Positions 54,447-62,847 of a stretch of 64,000 nt of DNA are shown piece by piece (the first letter of the stretch is position 1; every line of letters begins with the position of its first letter). A program made the position numbers and the translations under genes. Origin of the DNA: Isoalcanivorax indicus (lineage in GTDB: Bacteria > Pseudomonadota > Gammaproteobacteria > Pseudomonadales > Alcanivoracaceae). Under the pieces are notes generated by a model. That model was given only the letters and a program-made list of their open reading frames with translations, was not told the origin of the DNA and ran no database searches. Location: the NCBI RefSeq assembly GCF_003259185.1, contig NZ_QGMP01000005.1:1-64000 (forward strand). Direction: 5' to 3'.

Positions 54447-55230
54447 GGGGCTGGCCAGTGGTGAGGCGAGTGGTGCGGCGATCGGGGATCAGTTGGCCCT
54501 GACCGGCTTGCCAGGCGTGGCGCAGGGCGCCGTGCACATAGTCCTGGGCCTGAGCCAGAGCGGTGGGCAGGGGCAGGCCTGCACCCAGGTGGGCGGCGCA
54601 GGCGGAGGCCAGGGTGCAGCCGGAGCCGTGGTAGGTGCCGGGCAGGCGTGGCCAGGCCCAGTGCTGCACGCCGTCGGCGGTGTACAGGTGGTTGCGCACT
54701 TCCGGGGTGTCGTCGTGGGTGCCGGTGATCAGGACGGCGGGGCAGCCTGCCTCCAGCAATCGGGCGCCGCAGTCATCCAGCGTGTCCGTGCCCGCCAGTT
54801 TCTGCGCTTCGGGCAGGTTGGGGGTGGTCAGGGTGGCGCGCGGCATCAGTTCGCGCAGCATGGCGGTGGGTACGGTCTCGCCTGACAGGCTGCCGCCGGC
54901 TTCGGCGGCCAGTACCGGGTCCAGCACCACGGGCACGCCGGGTAACCGATCGAGCAGGCGGGCAATAAAGGCGATGACATCAGGGCTGCCGGTCATGCCG
55001 ATCTTGATCGCATCAAAGCGCATGTCCGCCAACAGGGCATCGGCCTGGCGTTGCAGCAGGTCGATGCTGACCAGCTCGAAACCGAGCACGTTCTGGCTGT
55101 TCTGCACCGTCAGCCCGGTAATCAGGGTGGCGGCGAAGCCGCCCAGGCTGTGGATGGCCTCGATGTCGGCGTGGATGCCGGCGCCGCCGGAGGGGTCATG
55201 GCCGGCGATCACCAGAATGTTCGGTTTCAT
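54433..55230 (-). CDS. thiD: Hydroxymethylpyrimidine/phosphomethylpyrimidine kinase
   Basis: 265 aa. Phosphorylates HMP twice for thiamine synthesis. Ribokinase-like fold: AGHDPSGGAGIHADI at the N-terminus, TLTTPNLPEAQ, and the catalytic GTYHGSGCTLASA (anion hole plus Asp/Cys region). Followed by thiE in an overlapping operon and preceded by hemJ. Confidence 0.95.
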   Translation of the reverse strand: MKPNILVIAGHDPSGGAGIHADIEAIHSLGGFAATLITGLTVQNSQNVLGFELVSIDLLQRQADALLADMRFDAIKIGMTGSPDVIAFIARLLDRLPGVPVVLDPVLAAEAGGSLSGETVPTAMLRELMPRATLTTPNLPEAQKLAGTDTLDDCGARLLEAGCPAVLITGTHDDTPEVRNHLYTADGVQHWAWPRLPGTYHGSGCTLASACAAHLGAGLPLPTALAQAQDYVHGALRHAWQAGQGQLIPDRRTTRLTTGQPHERR

Positions 55231-55239
55231 GGGGCTGCC

Positions 55240-55659
55240 TCAGAAGGGTTTCACCACCGCCAGAATGACGATGGCGATCAGGAAGACCACCGGCACTTCG
55301 TTGAACCAGCGATAGAACACATGGCTTCTGGTATTGGCATCGGCGGCGAACTTCTTCATGTAGGCCAGGCAGACATGGTGGTAGCCCACCAGCAGAAAGA
55401 CCAGCAACAGCTTGACGTGCATCCAGCCCATCTTCATCCAGGCGGGGTTCAGCCACAGCAGCCAGAAGCCCAGCACCAGCGTGGCGATCATCGAGGGGGT
55501 CATGATGCCCCGGTACAGCTTGCGTTCCATGATCTTGAAGCGCTCGCGGCTGATGCTGTCCTCGGCCATGGCGTGATAGACGAACAGCCGTGGCAGATAG
55601 AACAGCGCAGCGAACCAGGTGATGACGGCGATGAGATGAAAGGCTTTGACCCAGAGCAT
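55240..55659 (-). CDS. hemJ: Protoporphyrinogen oxidase HemJ
   Basis: 139 aa with four transmembrane helices. Key His residues: HLIAVITWFAALFYLPRLFVYH (first helix, H8 and H29 region) and KLLLVFLLVGYHHVCLAYMKKF. The family carries out the oxygen-independent oxidation of protoporphyrinogen IX to protoporphyrin IX in heme synthesis. ATG giving MLWVKAFHL chosen. It fits with hemL nearby. Ten bases before the thiD start. Confidence 0.92.
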   Translation of the reverse strand: MLWVKAFHLIAVITWFAALFYLPRLFVYHAMAEDSISRERFKIMERKLYRGIMTPSMIATLVLGFWLLWLNPAWMKMGWMHVKLLLVFLLVGYHHVCLAYMKKFAADANTRSHVFYRWFNEVPVVFLIAIVILAVVKPF

Positions 55660-55803
55660 CGGGATATCCTGCAGACAAGAGTGTATGAATGACGTGATGG
55701 GGGCATGATAACAGCCTTGGGCAGCGATCGCCGGTTGCTGGCGGCGGCCTGCCTTTCTATCATGCACCGTTTCCCCGAATTCTTCTGAGCAGTGGAGAGC
55801 ATC

Positions 55804-56862
55804 ATGGGCGCGTCCCCCAAGACCTTCCGGGCAGGCATTGTTGGCGGTACCGGCTACACCGGCGTCGAGCTGCTGCGCCTGCTGGTCAATCACCCGCAGG
55901 TGGAGGTGACGGCGATTACCTCGCGTAGCGAGGAGGGGGTTGCCGTGGCAGACATGTTCCCGAGTCTGCGCGGGCATCTGGATCTGCGCTTTACGGTGCC
56001 GGATGTGGCGCAGCTGGCGGAGCTGGATGTGGTGTTCTTTGCCACGCCGCACAATGTGGCCATGCGCATGATGCCGGAGCTGATGGCGGCGGGGGTCCGG
56101 GTGGTGGATCTGTCTGCAGATTTCCGGCTGCGTGATGCGGACCTGTGGGCTGACTGGTATGGCGAGACCCATGCCTGCCCGGATCTGCTGGCGCAGGCGG
56201 TGTACGGGTTGCCGGAGCGTAATCGGGACGCCATTGCGACGGCGCAACTGGTGGCCTGCCCGGGGTGCTACCCTACCGCGATCCAGCTGGGCTTCCTGCC
56301 GTTGCTGGAGAACAACCTGGTGGATAGCCAGCGCCTGATTGCCAATGCGGGATCCGGCGTCAGCGGTGCCGGGCGTCAGGCCAAGGTGCCGATGCTGATG
56401 GCGGAGGCGACCGAGAGCTTCAAGGCCTATGGCGCCTCGGGCCACCGGCACCTGCCGGAAATCGAGCAGGGGCTGGCGGATATCGCCAGCGATCCGGTGG
56501 CGCTGACCTTTGTGCCGCATCTGGTGCCGATGATCCGCGGGATCCATGCAACGCTCTACAGCACCTTGCTGGACCCGAGTCTGGCGCTGGGGGATCTGCA
56601 GGAGCTGTACGAGCAGCGTTATGCGGACGAGCCCTTCGTGGATGTGATGCCGGTGGGCAGCCATCCTGAGACGCGGTTCGTGAAAGGCGCCAATCATTGC
56701 CGGATTGCGCTGCATCGTCCGCAGGGCCGTGACACACTGGTGGTGTTGTCGGTCATCGACAATCTGGTCAAGGGCGCTTCAGGCCAGGCCATCCAGAACA
56801 TGAACATCATGCTCGGTCTGCCTGAACGGGCCGGTCTCGAAGGGGCCGCACTGCTGCCATGA
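55804..56862 (+). CDS. argC: N-acetyl-gamma-glutamyl-phosphate reductase
   Basis: 352 aa. NADPH-dependent third step of arginine synthesis. Rossmann [23 protein letters not shown], catalytic Cys in ACPGCYPTA, and GVSGAGR, HRHLPEI. ATG with GGAGAG upstream. Upstream of the DUF6776, bactofilin and erpA genes, the order found in Pseudomonas. The next ATG overlaps its stop (ATGA). Confidence 0.96.
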   Translation: MGASPKTFRAGIVGGTGYTGVELLRLLVNHPQVEVTAITSRSEEGVAVADMFPSLRGHLDLRFTVPDVAQLAELDVVFFATPHNVAMRMMPELMAAGVRVVDLSADFRLRDADLWADWYGETHACPDLLAQAVYGLPERNRDAIATAQLVACPGCYPTAIQLGFLPLLENNLVDSQRLIANAGSGVSGAGRQAKVPMLMAEATESFKAYGASGHRHLPEIEQGLADIASDPVALTFVPHLVPMIRGIHATLYSTLLDPSLALGDLQELYEQRYADEPFVDVMPVGSHPETRFVKGANHCRIALHRPQGRDTLVVLSVIDNLVKGASGQAIQNMNIMLGLPERAGLEGAALLP

Positions 56863-57638
56863 TTGCCAGGACTCAAGCCATGCCGGGACACCGCCGAAAG
56901 AAACGCAGTAGCGAACTGACGTTGATGCCCGTGGATCTGCGCCGCCAGACCTGGGTGCGGGCGCTGCTGAGCCTGGTGGCCGTGCTGGCGGTGGTGCTGG
57001 CGTTTTTCGGCGGCTACCACAGTGGGGGGAGCGAAGGCTGGGCCACCAATATCGAGCAGCAGCGCCTGAAGGCCAAGGTCAAGCAACTGGAATCTGCCCT
57101 GCGCGAGGCCCGGGACGAACTGGTACTGCATCGCACCGGCAGCGAGGTCACCTATCAGGCCCAGGAACAGGTGCGCCAGGAACTGCGTGGCCTGCGTGAT
57201 CAGATCGCCGAACTGGAAGAGGCGGCGGCCTTCTACAAGAACGTCATGTCCCCGGGGGCTGGCGAGCAGGGCCTGCGGATCGAGCGGTTCGAACTGAGTG
57301 CCACGGATACGCCGGGGGTCTTCAGTTACAGACTGGTGTTGACGCAGGTCGGTGATAACAGCAACTTTATCGCCGGGGATGTTTCCATGACCCTGGATGG
57401 ACAACAGGACGGTAACCGGATCACCGTGTCCGGCAATGACCTCATCAGTCAGGACGACAGCACAACACAGTTCCGTTTCCGTTATTTCCAGGAGCTTTCC
57501 GGCCGCCTGGAACTGCCCGGTGAGATACTGCCGCGCAATATCACCGTGGAGGCTGTGGCCTCAGGGCGCGGCGGGCAACGGACGGAGCGTCAATTTGGCT
57601 GGCAGTTACAGGAGAGAGACAGTGCTCGGGCGGGATAA
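56859..57638 (+). CDS. DUF6776 family membrane protein
   Basis: 259 aa. One membrane helix (residues 33-52) after a basic N-terminus, then a coiled coil (about 68-130: [21 protein letters not shown] and further), and a C-terminal beta domain ([29 protein letters not shown]). The family is widespread in gammaproteobacteria next to argC and bactofilin, role unknown. Coupled to argC by ATGA overlap. Confidence 0.82.
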   Translation: MIARTQAMPGHRRKKRSSELTLMPVDLRRQTWVRALLSLVAVLAVVLAFFGGYHSGGSEGWATNIEQQRLKAKVKQLESALREARDELVLHRTGSEVTYQAQEQVRQELRGLRDQIAELEEAAAFYKNVMSPGAGEQGLRIERFELSATDTPGVFSYRLVLTQVGDNSNFIAGDVSMTLDGQQDGNRITVSGNDLISQDDSTTQFRFRYFQELSGRLELPGEILPRNITVEAVASGRGGQRTERQFGWQLQERDSARAG

Positions 57639-58065
57639 GAAAGTACGCGAAGATTACCGTAACCATACCCTGGTGGCGCCGACCGCGGAGATCAAGGGGG
57701 ATATCAGCTTCTCGGGCGGCCTGCATGTGCAGGGCCGTGTGGAGGGCAATATCAGTGTGTCCGGCCAGGGCGGCCGTCTGGTGATCGGCGAGACCGGCGT
57801 GGTCAAGGGCGAGGTGCGGGTGCCGCGCATCGTCATCAATGGCCGTGTCGAGGGGGATGTGCACGCGACCGAACAGCTGGAGCTGGCCGAGAAAGCCGTC
57901 ATCGAGGGTAACGTCTACTACAACCTGATCGAGATGGTGGTGGGTGCTCAGGTCAACGGCAAGCTGGTGCGCCAGGGCGAGCGCAAGAACCTGCCTGCGC
58001 CGGATGCGGGCAAAGCGGCCCCCGAAGCGGCGGAGACCAAACCGGCGGGCCAGCCGAATACTTGA
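57622..58065 (+). CDS. Bactofilin family protein
   Basis: 147 aa, GTG start with AGGAG 7 bases upstream. Right-handed beta-helix core (about residues 22-112) with repeats GxxxVxGxIxxxG: VAPTAEIKGDISFSGG, VQGRVEGNISVSG, INGRVEGDVHATE. Disordered tail at the end. Bactofilins polymerise into filaments and help shape cells. The gene overlaps the DUF6776 gene end by 17 bases. Confidence 0.92.
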   Translation: MLGRDKKVREDYRNHTLVAPTAEIKGDISFSGGLHVQGRVEGNISVSGQGGRLVIGETGVVKGEVRVPRIVINGRVEGDVHATEQLELAEKAVIEGNVYYNLIEMVVGAQVNGKLVRQGERKNLPAPDAGKAAPEAAETKPAGQPNT

Positions 58066-58129
58066 CTATAATGGTCGGGTATCGGACCCTATGCGGCACA
58101 TAGCTGTTACAGGATAACCCTGACCGACC

Positions 58130-58462
58130 ATGACCGATCTGATCCTCCTGAGCGATCGCGCTGCTGCCAAGGTGCGCGATCTGCGTGATGAAGAAGGCAA
58201 TCCGGCACTCAAGCTGCGGGTGTATATCACCGGTGGTGGCTGTTCCGGATTTTCCTATGGCTTCACGTTCGACGAACAGGCCAAGGACGACGATACCGTT
58301 GTGGACAATGGTGACGTCACCCTGCTGGTGGATGCCATGAGCATCCAGTATCTGGCGGGTTCCGAAGTGGATTACGAACAGGGCCTGATGGGCTCGCGCT
58401 TCGTCATCCAGAACCCCAATGCCACCTCGACCTGCGGCTGCGGCTCCTCGTTTTCCATCTGA
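58130..58462 (+). CDS. erpA: Iron-sulfur cluster insertion protein ErpA
   Basis: 110 aa A-type carrier. The three cluster Cys are in [11 protein letters not shown] and STCGCGSSF at the end. Delivers Fe-S clusters to apoproteins such as IspG/IspH. Starts 64 bases after bactofilin. Gene order argC-erpA matches Pseudomonas. Confidence 0.95.
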   Translation: MTDLILLSDRAAAKVRDLRDEEGNPALKLRVYITGGGCSGFSYGFTFDEQAKDDDTVVDNGDVTLLVDAMSIQYLAGSEVDYEQGLMGSRFVIQNPNATSTCGCGSSFSI

Positions 58463-58549
58463 CCCGAATCCGGAATGTCCTGTCCTTGCGATGGGCTTGT
58501 CGCTCGGGGCACTCTATGGCCTGCGCTATAACTACAGACAGGCAGGCCC

Positions 58550-59725
58550 ATGAGCGAAATTTCACTGCCGCGTGATCGCGACAACGACTACACCACGGCC
58601 ATGGCCGAGGCGCGCCGCCAGTTCGTGCGCGAACGCACTGGCACCGCATTGACCCATGTCGGCCATACCTCCATTGATCCGGCCCTGTTGCCGGGCAATA
58701 TCGAGCAGTTCGCTGGGGTGGCCCAGGTGCCGCTGGGCATTGCCGGACCGCTGCGCATGTCGGGTGAGCATGCCGAGGGTGACATCTATGTGCCCATGGC
58801 CACCACCGAGGGCACTCTCGTGGCCAGTTACAATCGCGGCATGCGTCTGGCCCGCGAGGCCGGTGGCATCACGGCTACCGTGATTGATGACGCCATGCAG
58901 CGGGCGCCGATCTTTGTCTTCGAAAATGCCCGCCATGCACGGGAGTTCGGTCACTGGGTCACGGCACATTTCGAGCAGATCAAGGCGCAGGCGGAAACCA
59001 CGACGCGCAGCGGCCGACTGCGTGATATCGAGCAGTATGCCCAGGGCAAGATGCGCTGGCTGCGCTTCAATTACACCACGGGCGATGCGGCCGGACAGAA
59101 CATGGTCAGCAAGGCGACCCGCGAGGCTTGCCAGTGGATTCTGGCGCAGAAGCCCGCCGGGCTGGAGCACTTTTCGCTGGCGGCCAATTTCGACACCGAC
59201 AAGAAGCACTCCCAGGTCAACACGCTGCATACCCGCGGCAAGCGGGTAGTGGCGGAAGTGACCCTGCCGGCCGCGCTGATCCGCGACATCATGAAGACCT
59301 CGGCGGAGGCACTGCATCGCCAGCGCCAGCTCAGCAACATGGGCGCCATGATGGCCGGTTCGGTCAACAATGGTTCCCATTTTGCCAACGGCATTACGGC
59401 CGTCTTCATCGCCTGCGGGCAGGATGTAGCGAATGTGGCGGAATCCTCTGCCGGCATGGTGTACGGCGAGTTGAAGGACAACGGTGATTATTATTTTTCG
59501 GTCACGATTCCTTCCCTGATTGTGGCGTCCTATGGCGGCGGTACCGGCCTGCCTACCCAGCGTGAATGCCTGGAGATGATGGGCTGCTATGGCAGCGGCA
59601 AGGTGCAGCGGCTGGCGGAGATCATTGCGGGCGTGGTGTTGTGCGGCGAGTTGTCGTTGAGCGCCGCCATCGTGTCGGACCAGTGGGTGTCCAGTCATGA
59701 CCGTTATGGCCGTAACCGGCCCTGA
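58550..59725 (+). CDS. Hydroxymethylglutaryl-CoA reductase
   Basis: 391 aa. NADPH-type HMG-CoA reductase: IAGPLRM, catalytic Glu in ATTEGTLVAS, DKKHSQVN with the catalytic Lys, GQDVANVAES with catalytic Asp, GGTGLPTQRECLEM, and a His near the C-terminus (SSHDRYGRNRP). This is unusual because gammaproteobacteria make isoprenoids by the MEP route; its role could be mevalonate use or CoA-thioester metabolism. No other mevalonate genes are visible in the window. Two MDR reductase genes follow. Confidence 0.9.
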   Translation: MSEISLPRDRDNDYTTAMAEARRQFVRERTGTALTHVGHTSIDPALLPGNIEQFAGVAQVPLGIAGPLRMSGEHAEGDIYVPMATTEGTLVASYNRGMRLAREAGGITATVIDDAMQRAPIFVFENARHAREFGHWVTAHFEQIKAQAETTTRSGRLRDIEQYAQGKMRWLRFNYTTGDAAGQNMVSKATREACQWILAQKPAGLEHFSLAANFDTDKKHSQVNTLHTRGKRVVAEVTLPAALIRDIMKTSAEALHRQRQLSNMGAMMAGSVNNGSHFANGITAVFIACGQDVANVAESSAGMVYGELKDNGDYYFSVTIPSLIVASYGGGTGLPTQRECLEMMGCYGSGKVQRLAEIIAGVVLCGELSLSAAIVSDQWVSSHDRYGRNRP

Positions 59726-59758
59726 TTTTTTTGTTTTGTTTGTTCGGGAGAACTGTTG

Positions 59759-60727
59759 ATGCGTGCGCTACAAGTAGAAGTATTCGGAGATCCGTCGGCC
59801 CTCAAGGTGTCAGAGGTGCCAGAACGGCCACCGGGCAAGGGTGAAGTGATGCTGGCCATGGCTGGCGTCGGAATCGGCTATTTCGATGGCTTGCTGGTCA
59901 AGGGGGAATACCAGATCAAACCGCCGCTGCCGTTTGTGCCGGGCAGCGCCATCGCCGGCGTGGTGGCGCAGGTGGGTGAGGGGGTCAGTCATCTGAAGGT
60001 GGGCGACCATGTCACCAGCTTTGCGTTGCTGGGCGGGATTGCCGAAAAGGTGACGCTGCCCGCCATGTCCTGCTTTCCGTTGCCCAAAGAGGTGCCGCTG
60101 CTGGATGCGGCCAACTATTTCATAGCTTACGCCACCGGGCTGTACGGTTTGCGCGAGTGTGGCCGCCTGAAGGAAGGCGAAACCCTGCTGGTGCTCGGCG
60201 GCTCGGGCACCACCGGCTCCACCGCCATCGAGTTGGGCAAGGCCATGGGTGCGAAGGTGATTGCCTGCGCCTCCACTGAAGCGAAGCGCCAGCGCTGTCT
60301 GGATGCCGGTGCGGACGTGGCGGTGGACTATACCGCCGAGGACTGGCGCAAGCAGGTCAAGGCCGCGGCCCCCGCCGGGGTGGATGTCGTCTATGACCCC
60401 GTTGGCGGGGCTACTGCCGAACCGGCGTTGCGGTTGATGGCCCCCGGCGGTCGTTTCCTGGTGGTCGGTTTTGTGACCGGCATCGCCAGTGTGCCGCTCA
60501 ATTTGCCGCTGCTGAAACGTTGTTCGGTCATCGGGGTCAACTGGGGAGGCGAGGTGATGGGTAATCCCGCCGTGGTGCCGCCGGTGATTTCCCAGCTGGT
60601 GGAATGGACCCTGGCAGGCAAGCTGCGCACGGCACCAGATCACGTTTATCCGATGGATCAGGCCGGTGAGGCCTTTGCGGCGCTGTTCGAGCGTCGTTCC
60701 AGCGGTAAGATCGTCATTACCCCTTAA
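59759..60727 (+). CDS. Zinc-independent quinone oxidoreductase (MDR superfamily)
   Basis: 322 aa, ATG with GGAG 8 bases upstream. GroES-like N-terminal half (ALKVSEVPERPPGKGEV, PFVPGSAIAGVV) and NADPH-binding half with LLVLGGSGTTGSTAIELGKAMGAKVIA (AxxGxxG-like). No zinc ligands. Resembles NADPH:quinone reductase 2 or an enoyl/acrylyl-CoA reductase. Followed by a second MDR gene 14 bases later. Confidence 0.87.
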   Translation: MRALQVEVFGDPSALKVSEVPERPPGKGEVMLAMAGVGIGYFDGLLVKGEYQIKPPLPFVPGSAIAGVVAQVGEGVSHLKVGDHVTSFALLGGIAEKVTLPAMSCFPLPKEVPLLDAANYFIAYATGLYGLRECGRLKEGETLLVLGGSGTTGSTAIELGKAMGAKVIACASTEAKRQRCLDAGADVAVDYTAEDWRKQVKAAAPAGVDVVYDPVGGATAEPALRLMAPGGRFLVVGFVTGIASVPLNLPLLKRCSVIGVNWGGEVMGNPAVVPPVISQLVEWTLAGKLRTAPDHVYPMDQAGEAFAALFERRSSGKIVITP

Positions 60728-60741
60728 TTGAGGAAACAGGG

Positions 60742-61743
60742 ATGAAGTTACTCAAGGCACAGTACGATATTCGTGGGCCTGTACCCCAGGACGTGATCCA
60801 CCCGGTGCCGTTCGACAAGCCGGTGCCCGGGGCCGGGCAGGTGCTCATCGAGGTGCTGGCCGCCCCCATCAATCCGTCGGATATCATGACGCTGACCGGC
60901 GAGTACGGCATGTTGCCGCCCTTGCCGGCGGTGGGGGGTAACGAAGGTGTGGGGCGCATCATCGAACTGGGGCCGGAGGTGCGCCATCCGTCTGTCGGGC
61001 AGGTGGTCTTGCTGCCGGTGGGCAGCGGCACCTGGACCACACACATGCTGGTAGAGGCGCGCGCCCTGGTGCCGCTGCCAGACACCATTGACCCGCGGCA
61101 ACTGGCCATGATCGCCATCAATCCGCCCACGGCCTCCCTGCTGTTGACCGAGTTCGTCGATCTGCACGCGGGTGACTGGGTCATCCAGAATGCTGCCAAT
61201 TCGAGTGTCGGGGGGTACCTGATCCAGTTGGCGAAGATTCGCGGTTTCCGCACCATCAATGTGGTGCGCCGCCAGGCAGCGGTCGAGGCGGTGCGCAAGC
61301 TCGGCGGGGATGTCGTGCTGGTCGATGGTCCGGATCTGCGCAAGCAGGTGCGGGCCGCCGTCAGCAAGGGAGATATCCGTCTCGGGATCGATGCTGTCGG
61401 GGGTGAGGCCAGTGACCGGCTGGCGTCGTGCCTGGCACCGGGCGGCACCGTGGTGAATTACGGCCGCATGAGCGGCGACCCCTGCCAGGTGTCGTCGCAG
61501 TCGCTGATTTTCAATGATGTGCGGCTGGTGGGCTTCTGGCTGGCGCGCTGGTTCCAGACCACGTCGCAGCCTCAGCAGATGGCGCTGTTCAGCGATCTGA
61601 CGCGGCTGATGGCGGCGGGTGCCTTGCATGCGCCGGTGCAGGCGACCTACGGCATCGAGCAGATACAGGAAGCCGTGGCGGCTGCGGCGGCCGGTGAGCG
61701 TGATGGCAAGATACTGATCGTGCCGCAGGGCGGTGCGGGCTGA
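60742..61743 (+). CDS. MECR/ETR-like zinc-independent reductase
   Basis: 333 aa. GroES-like N-terminal part (INPSDIMTLTGEYG) and Rossmann part with NAANSSVGGYLIQLAKIRG and NVVRR, as in mitochondrial enoyl-ACP/CoA reductases (MECR). Ribosome site GAGGAAACAGGG. May reduce trans-2-enoyl thioesters, in line with a lipid or alkane-degrading lifestyle, but the substrate is unproven. In one unit with the quinone oxidoreductase. Confidence 0.87.
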   Translation: MKLLKAQYDIRGPVPQDVIHPVPFDKPVPGAGQVLIEVLAAPINPSDIMTLTGEYGMLPPLPAVGGNEGVGRIIELGPEVRHPSVGQVVLLPVGSGTWTTHMLVEARALVPLPDTIDPRQLAMIAINPPTASLLLTEFVDLHAGDWVIQNAANSSVGGYLIQLAKIRGFRTINVVRRQAAVEAVRKLGGDVVLVDGPDLRKQVRAAVSKGDIRLGIDAVGGEASDRLASCLAPGGTVVNYGRMSGDPCQVSSQSLIFNDVRLVGFWLARWFQTTSQPQQMALFSDLTRLMAAGALHAPVQATYGIEQIQEAVAAAAAGERDGKILIVPQGGAG

Positions 61744-61745
61744 CC

Positions 61746-62840
61746 TCAGGCTGGATGCCGCGCACCGAGAATGGCGCCGCTGAGGGCGCCTGTGACCTGC
61801 GGGGCGTTGCCCTCTACGCCGGCCAGATGCGCCCAGGCCAGCCAGGCAAAGGCGCTGGCCTCTACCATATCCGCCGGTGCACCGTGTGCACTGGTGGTGT
61901 CCACGTTGACCCCGGGCAGTAATCCGGCCAATGCCTCCAGCAAGGCGCTGTTACTGGCACCTCCGCCACAGGCCAGCAGGTCGTCCGGGGCGAAATCGCG
62001 CAGGCAGTCGGCGACGGTCTGTGCGGTCAGGGCCAGCAGGGTCGCCTGCACCGCCTGGGGTGACTCGTCACCGTCAAGGCGGGCCTCCAGCCAGGCGCCA
62101 TTGAAGCGTTCCCGCCCGGTGCTTTTCGGTATCGGCAGAGCGAAGTAGGGCTCTTCCAGAAAGCGTGCCAGCAAGGCCGGCAAGGCTGTGCCGCCGCGTG
62201 CCCAGTGGCCGTCGGCGTCATAGCGGGCCCCGGTGTGTTTGCGGCACCAGTAATCCATCAGCACATTCGCCGGGCCGGTATCGAAGCCCGAGATCAGGGT
62301 GTCTCCGTCCAGCAGTGTCAGGTTGGCAATGCCGCCGAGGTTGAGCACGGCACGGCGGCGCCCGGCACAGGCCAGCGCGGTCTGGTGAAAGCGTGGCACC
62401 AGCGGTGCGCCCTGTCCTCCCAGCACCATGTCGCGGCGGCGGAAATCACTGATGGTGGTGATACCGGTGCGCTGGGCGATCACGTCGGCATTGCCGATCT
62501 GGACGGTGGTGTGCAGGGCGGGCAGGTGGCGGATGGTCTGGCCGTGGCTGCCGATGGCGGTGATGTCCCGGGGGGTCAGTCCGGCCCTGGCAATCACGGC
62601 GAGCGCGGCATCGGCAAAGGCTGTGCCCAGATGCATGTCCAGGGCGGCCATGCGTTCTATCTCGTTATCGCCGGGGCGGCACAATGCCAGCACGGCATCA
62701 TGCAGGGTGTCGTCCATGGGTGCGGTGTGATCGGCCAGCAAGCGGCAGTGGCCAGCGCGAATGTCCACCAGCGCGGCGTCAATGGCGTCCGCGCTGGTAC
62801 CCGAAATCAGCCCGACATAAAGGCCGTCGGGGTCAGACAT
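61746..62840 (-). CDS. anmK: Anhydro-N-acetylmuramic acid kinase
   Basis: 364 aa. Opens and phosphorylates anhydroMurNAc from wall recycling. ASKHA fold: GLISGTSADAIDAAL (residues 9-23), IGSHGQTIRH, DFRRRDMVLGGQGAPLVP, LNLGGIANLT, and FDTGPANVLMDYW. Gene order anmK-M23 peptidase is the pseudomonad one. Its start lies 7 bases after the stop of the M23 gene. Confidence 0.95.
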   Translation of the reverse strand: MSDPDGLYVGLISGTSADAIDAALVDIRAGHCRLLADHTAPMDDTLHDAVLALCRPGDNEIERMAALDMHLGTAFADAALAVIARAGLTPRDITAIGSHGQTIRHLPALHTTVQIGNADVIAQRTGITTISDFRRRDMVLGGQGAPLVPRFHQTALACAGRRRAVLNLGGIANLTLLDGDTLISGFDTGPANVLMDYWCRKHTGARYDADGHWARGGTALPALLARFLEEPYFALPIPKSTGRERFNGAWLEARLDGDESPQAVQATLLALTAQTVADCLRDFAPDDLLACGGGASNSALLEALAGLLPGVNVDTTSAHGAPADMVEASAFAWLAWAHLAGVEGNAPQVTGALSGAILGARHPA

Positions 62841-62847
62841 TCCGGAG

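Noticed and set aside
53451-54464. Plus-strand ORF of 337 codons through the inverted repeats and thiE antisense
   Set aside because: It crosses the repeat array and the opposite strand of thiE; the peptide is low-complexity and has no start signal.
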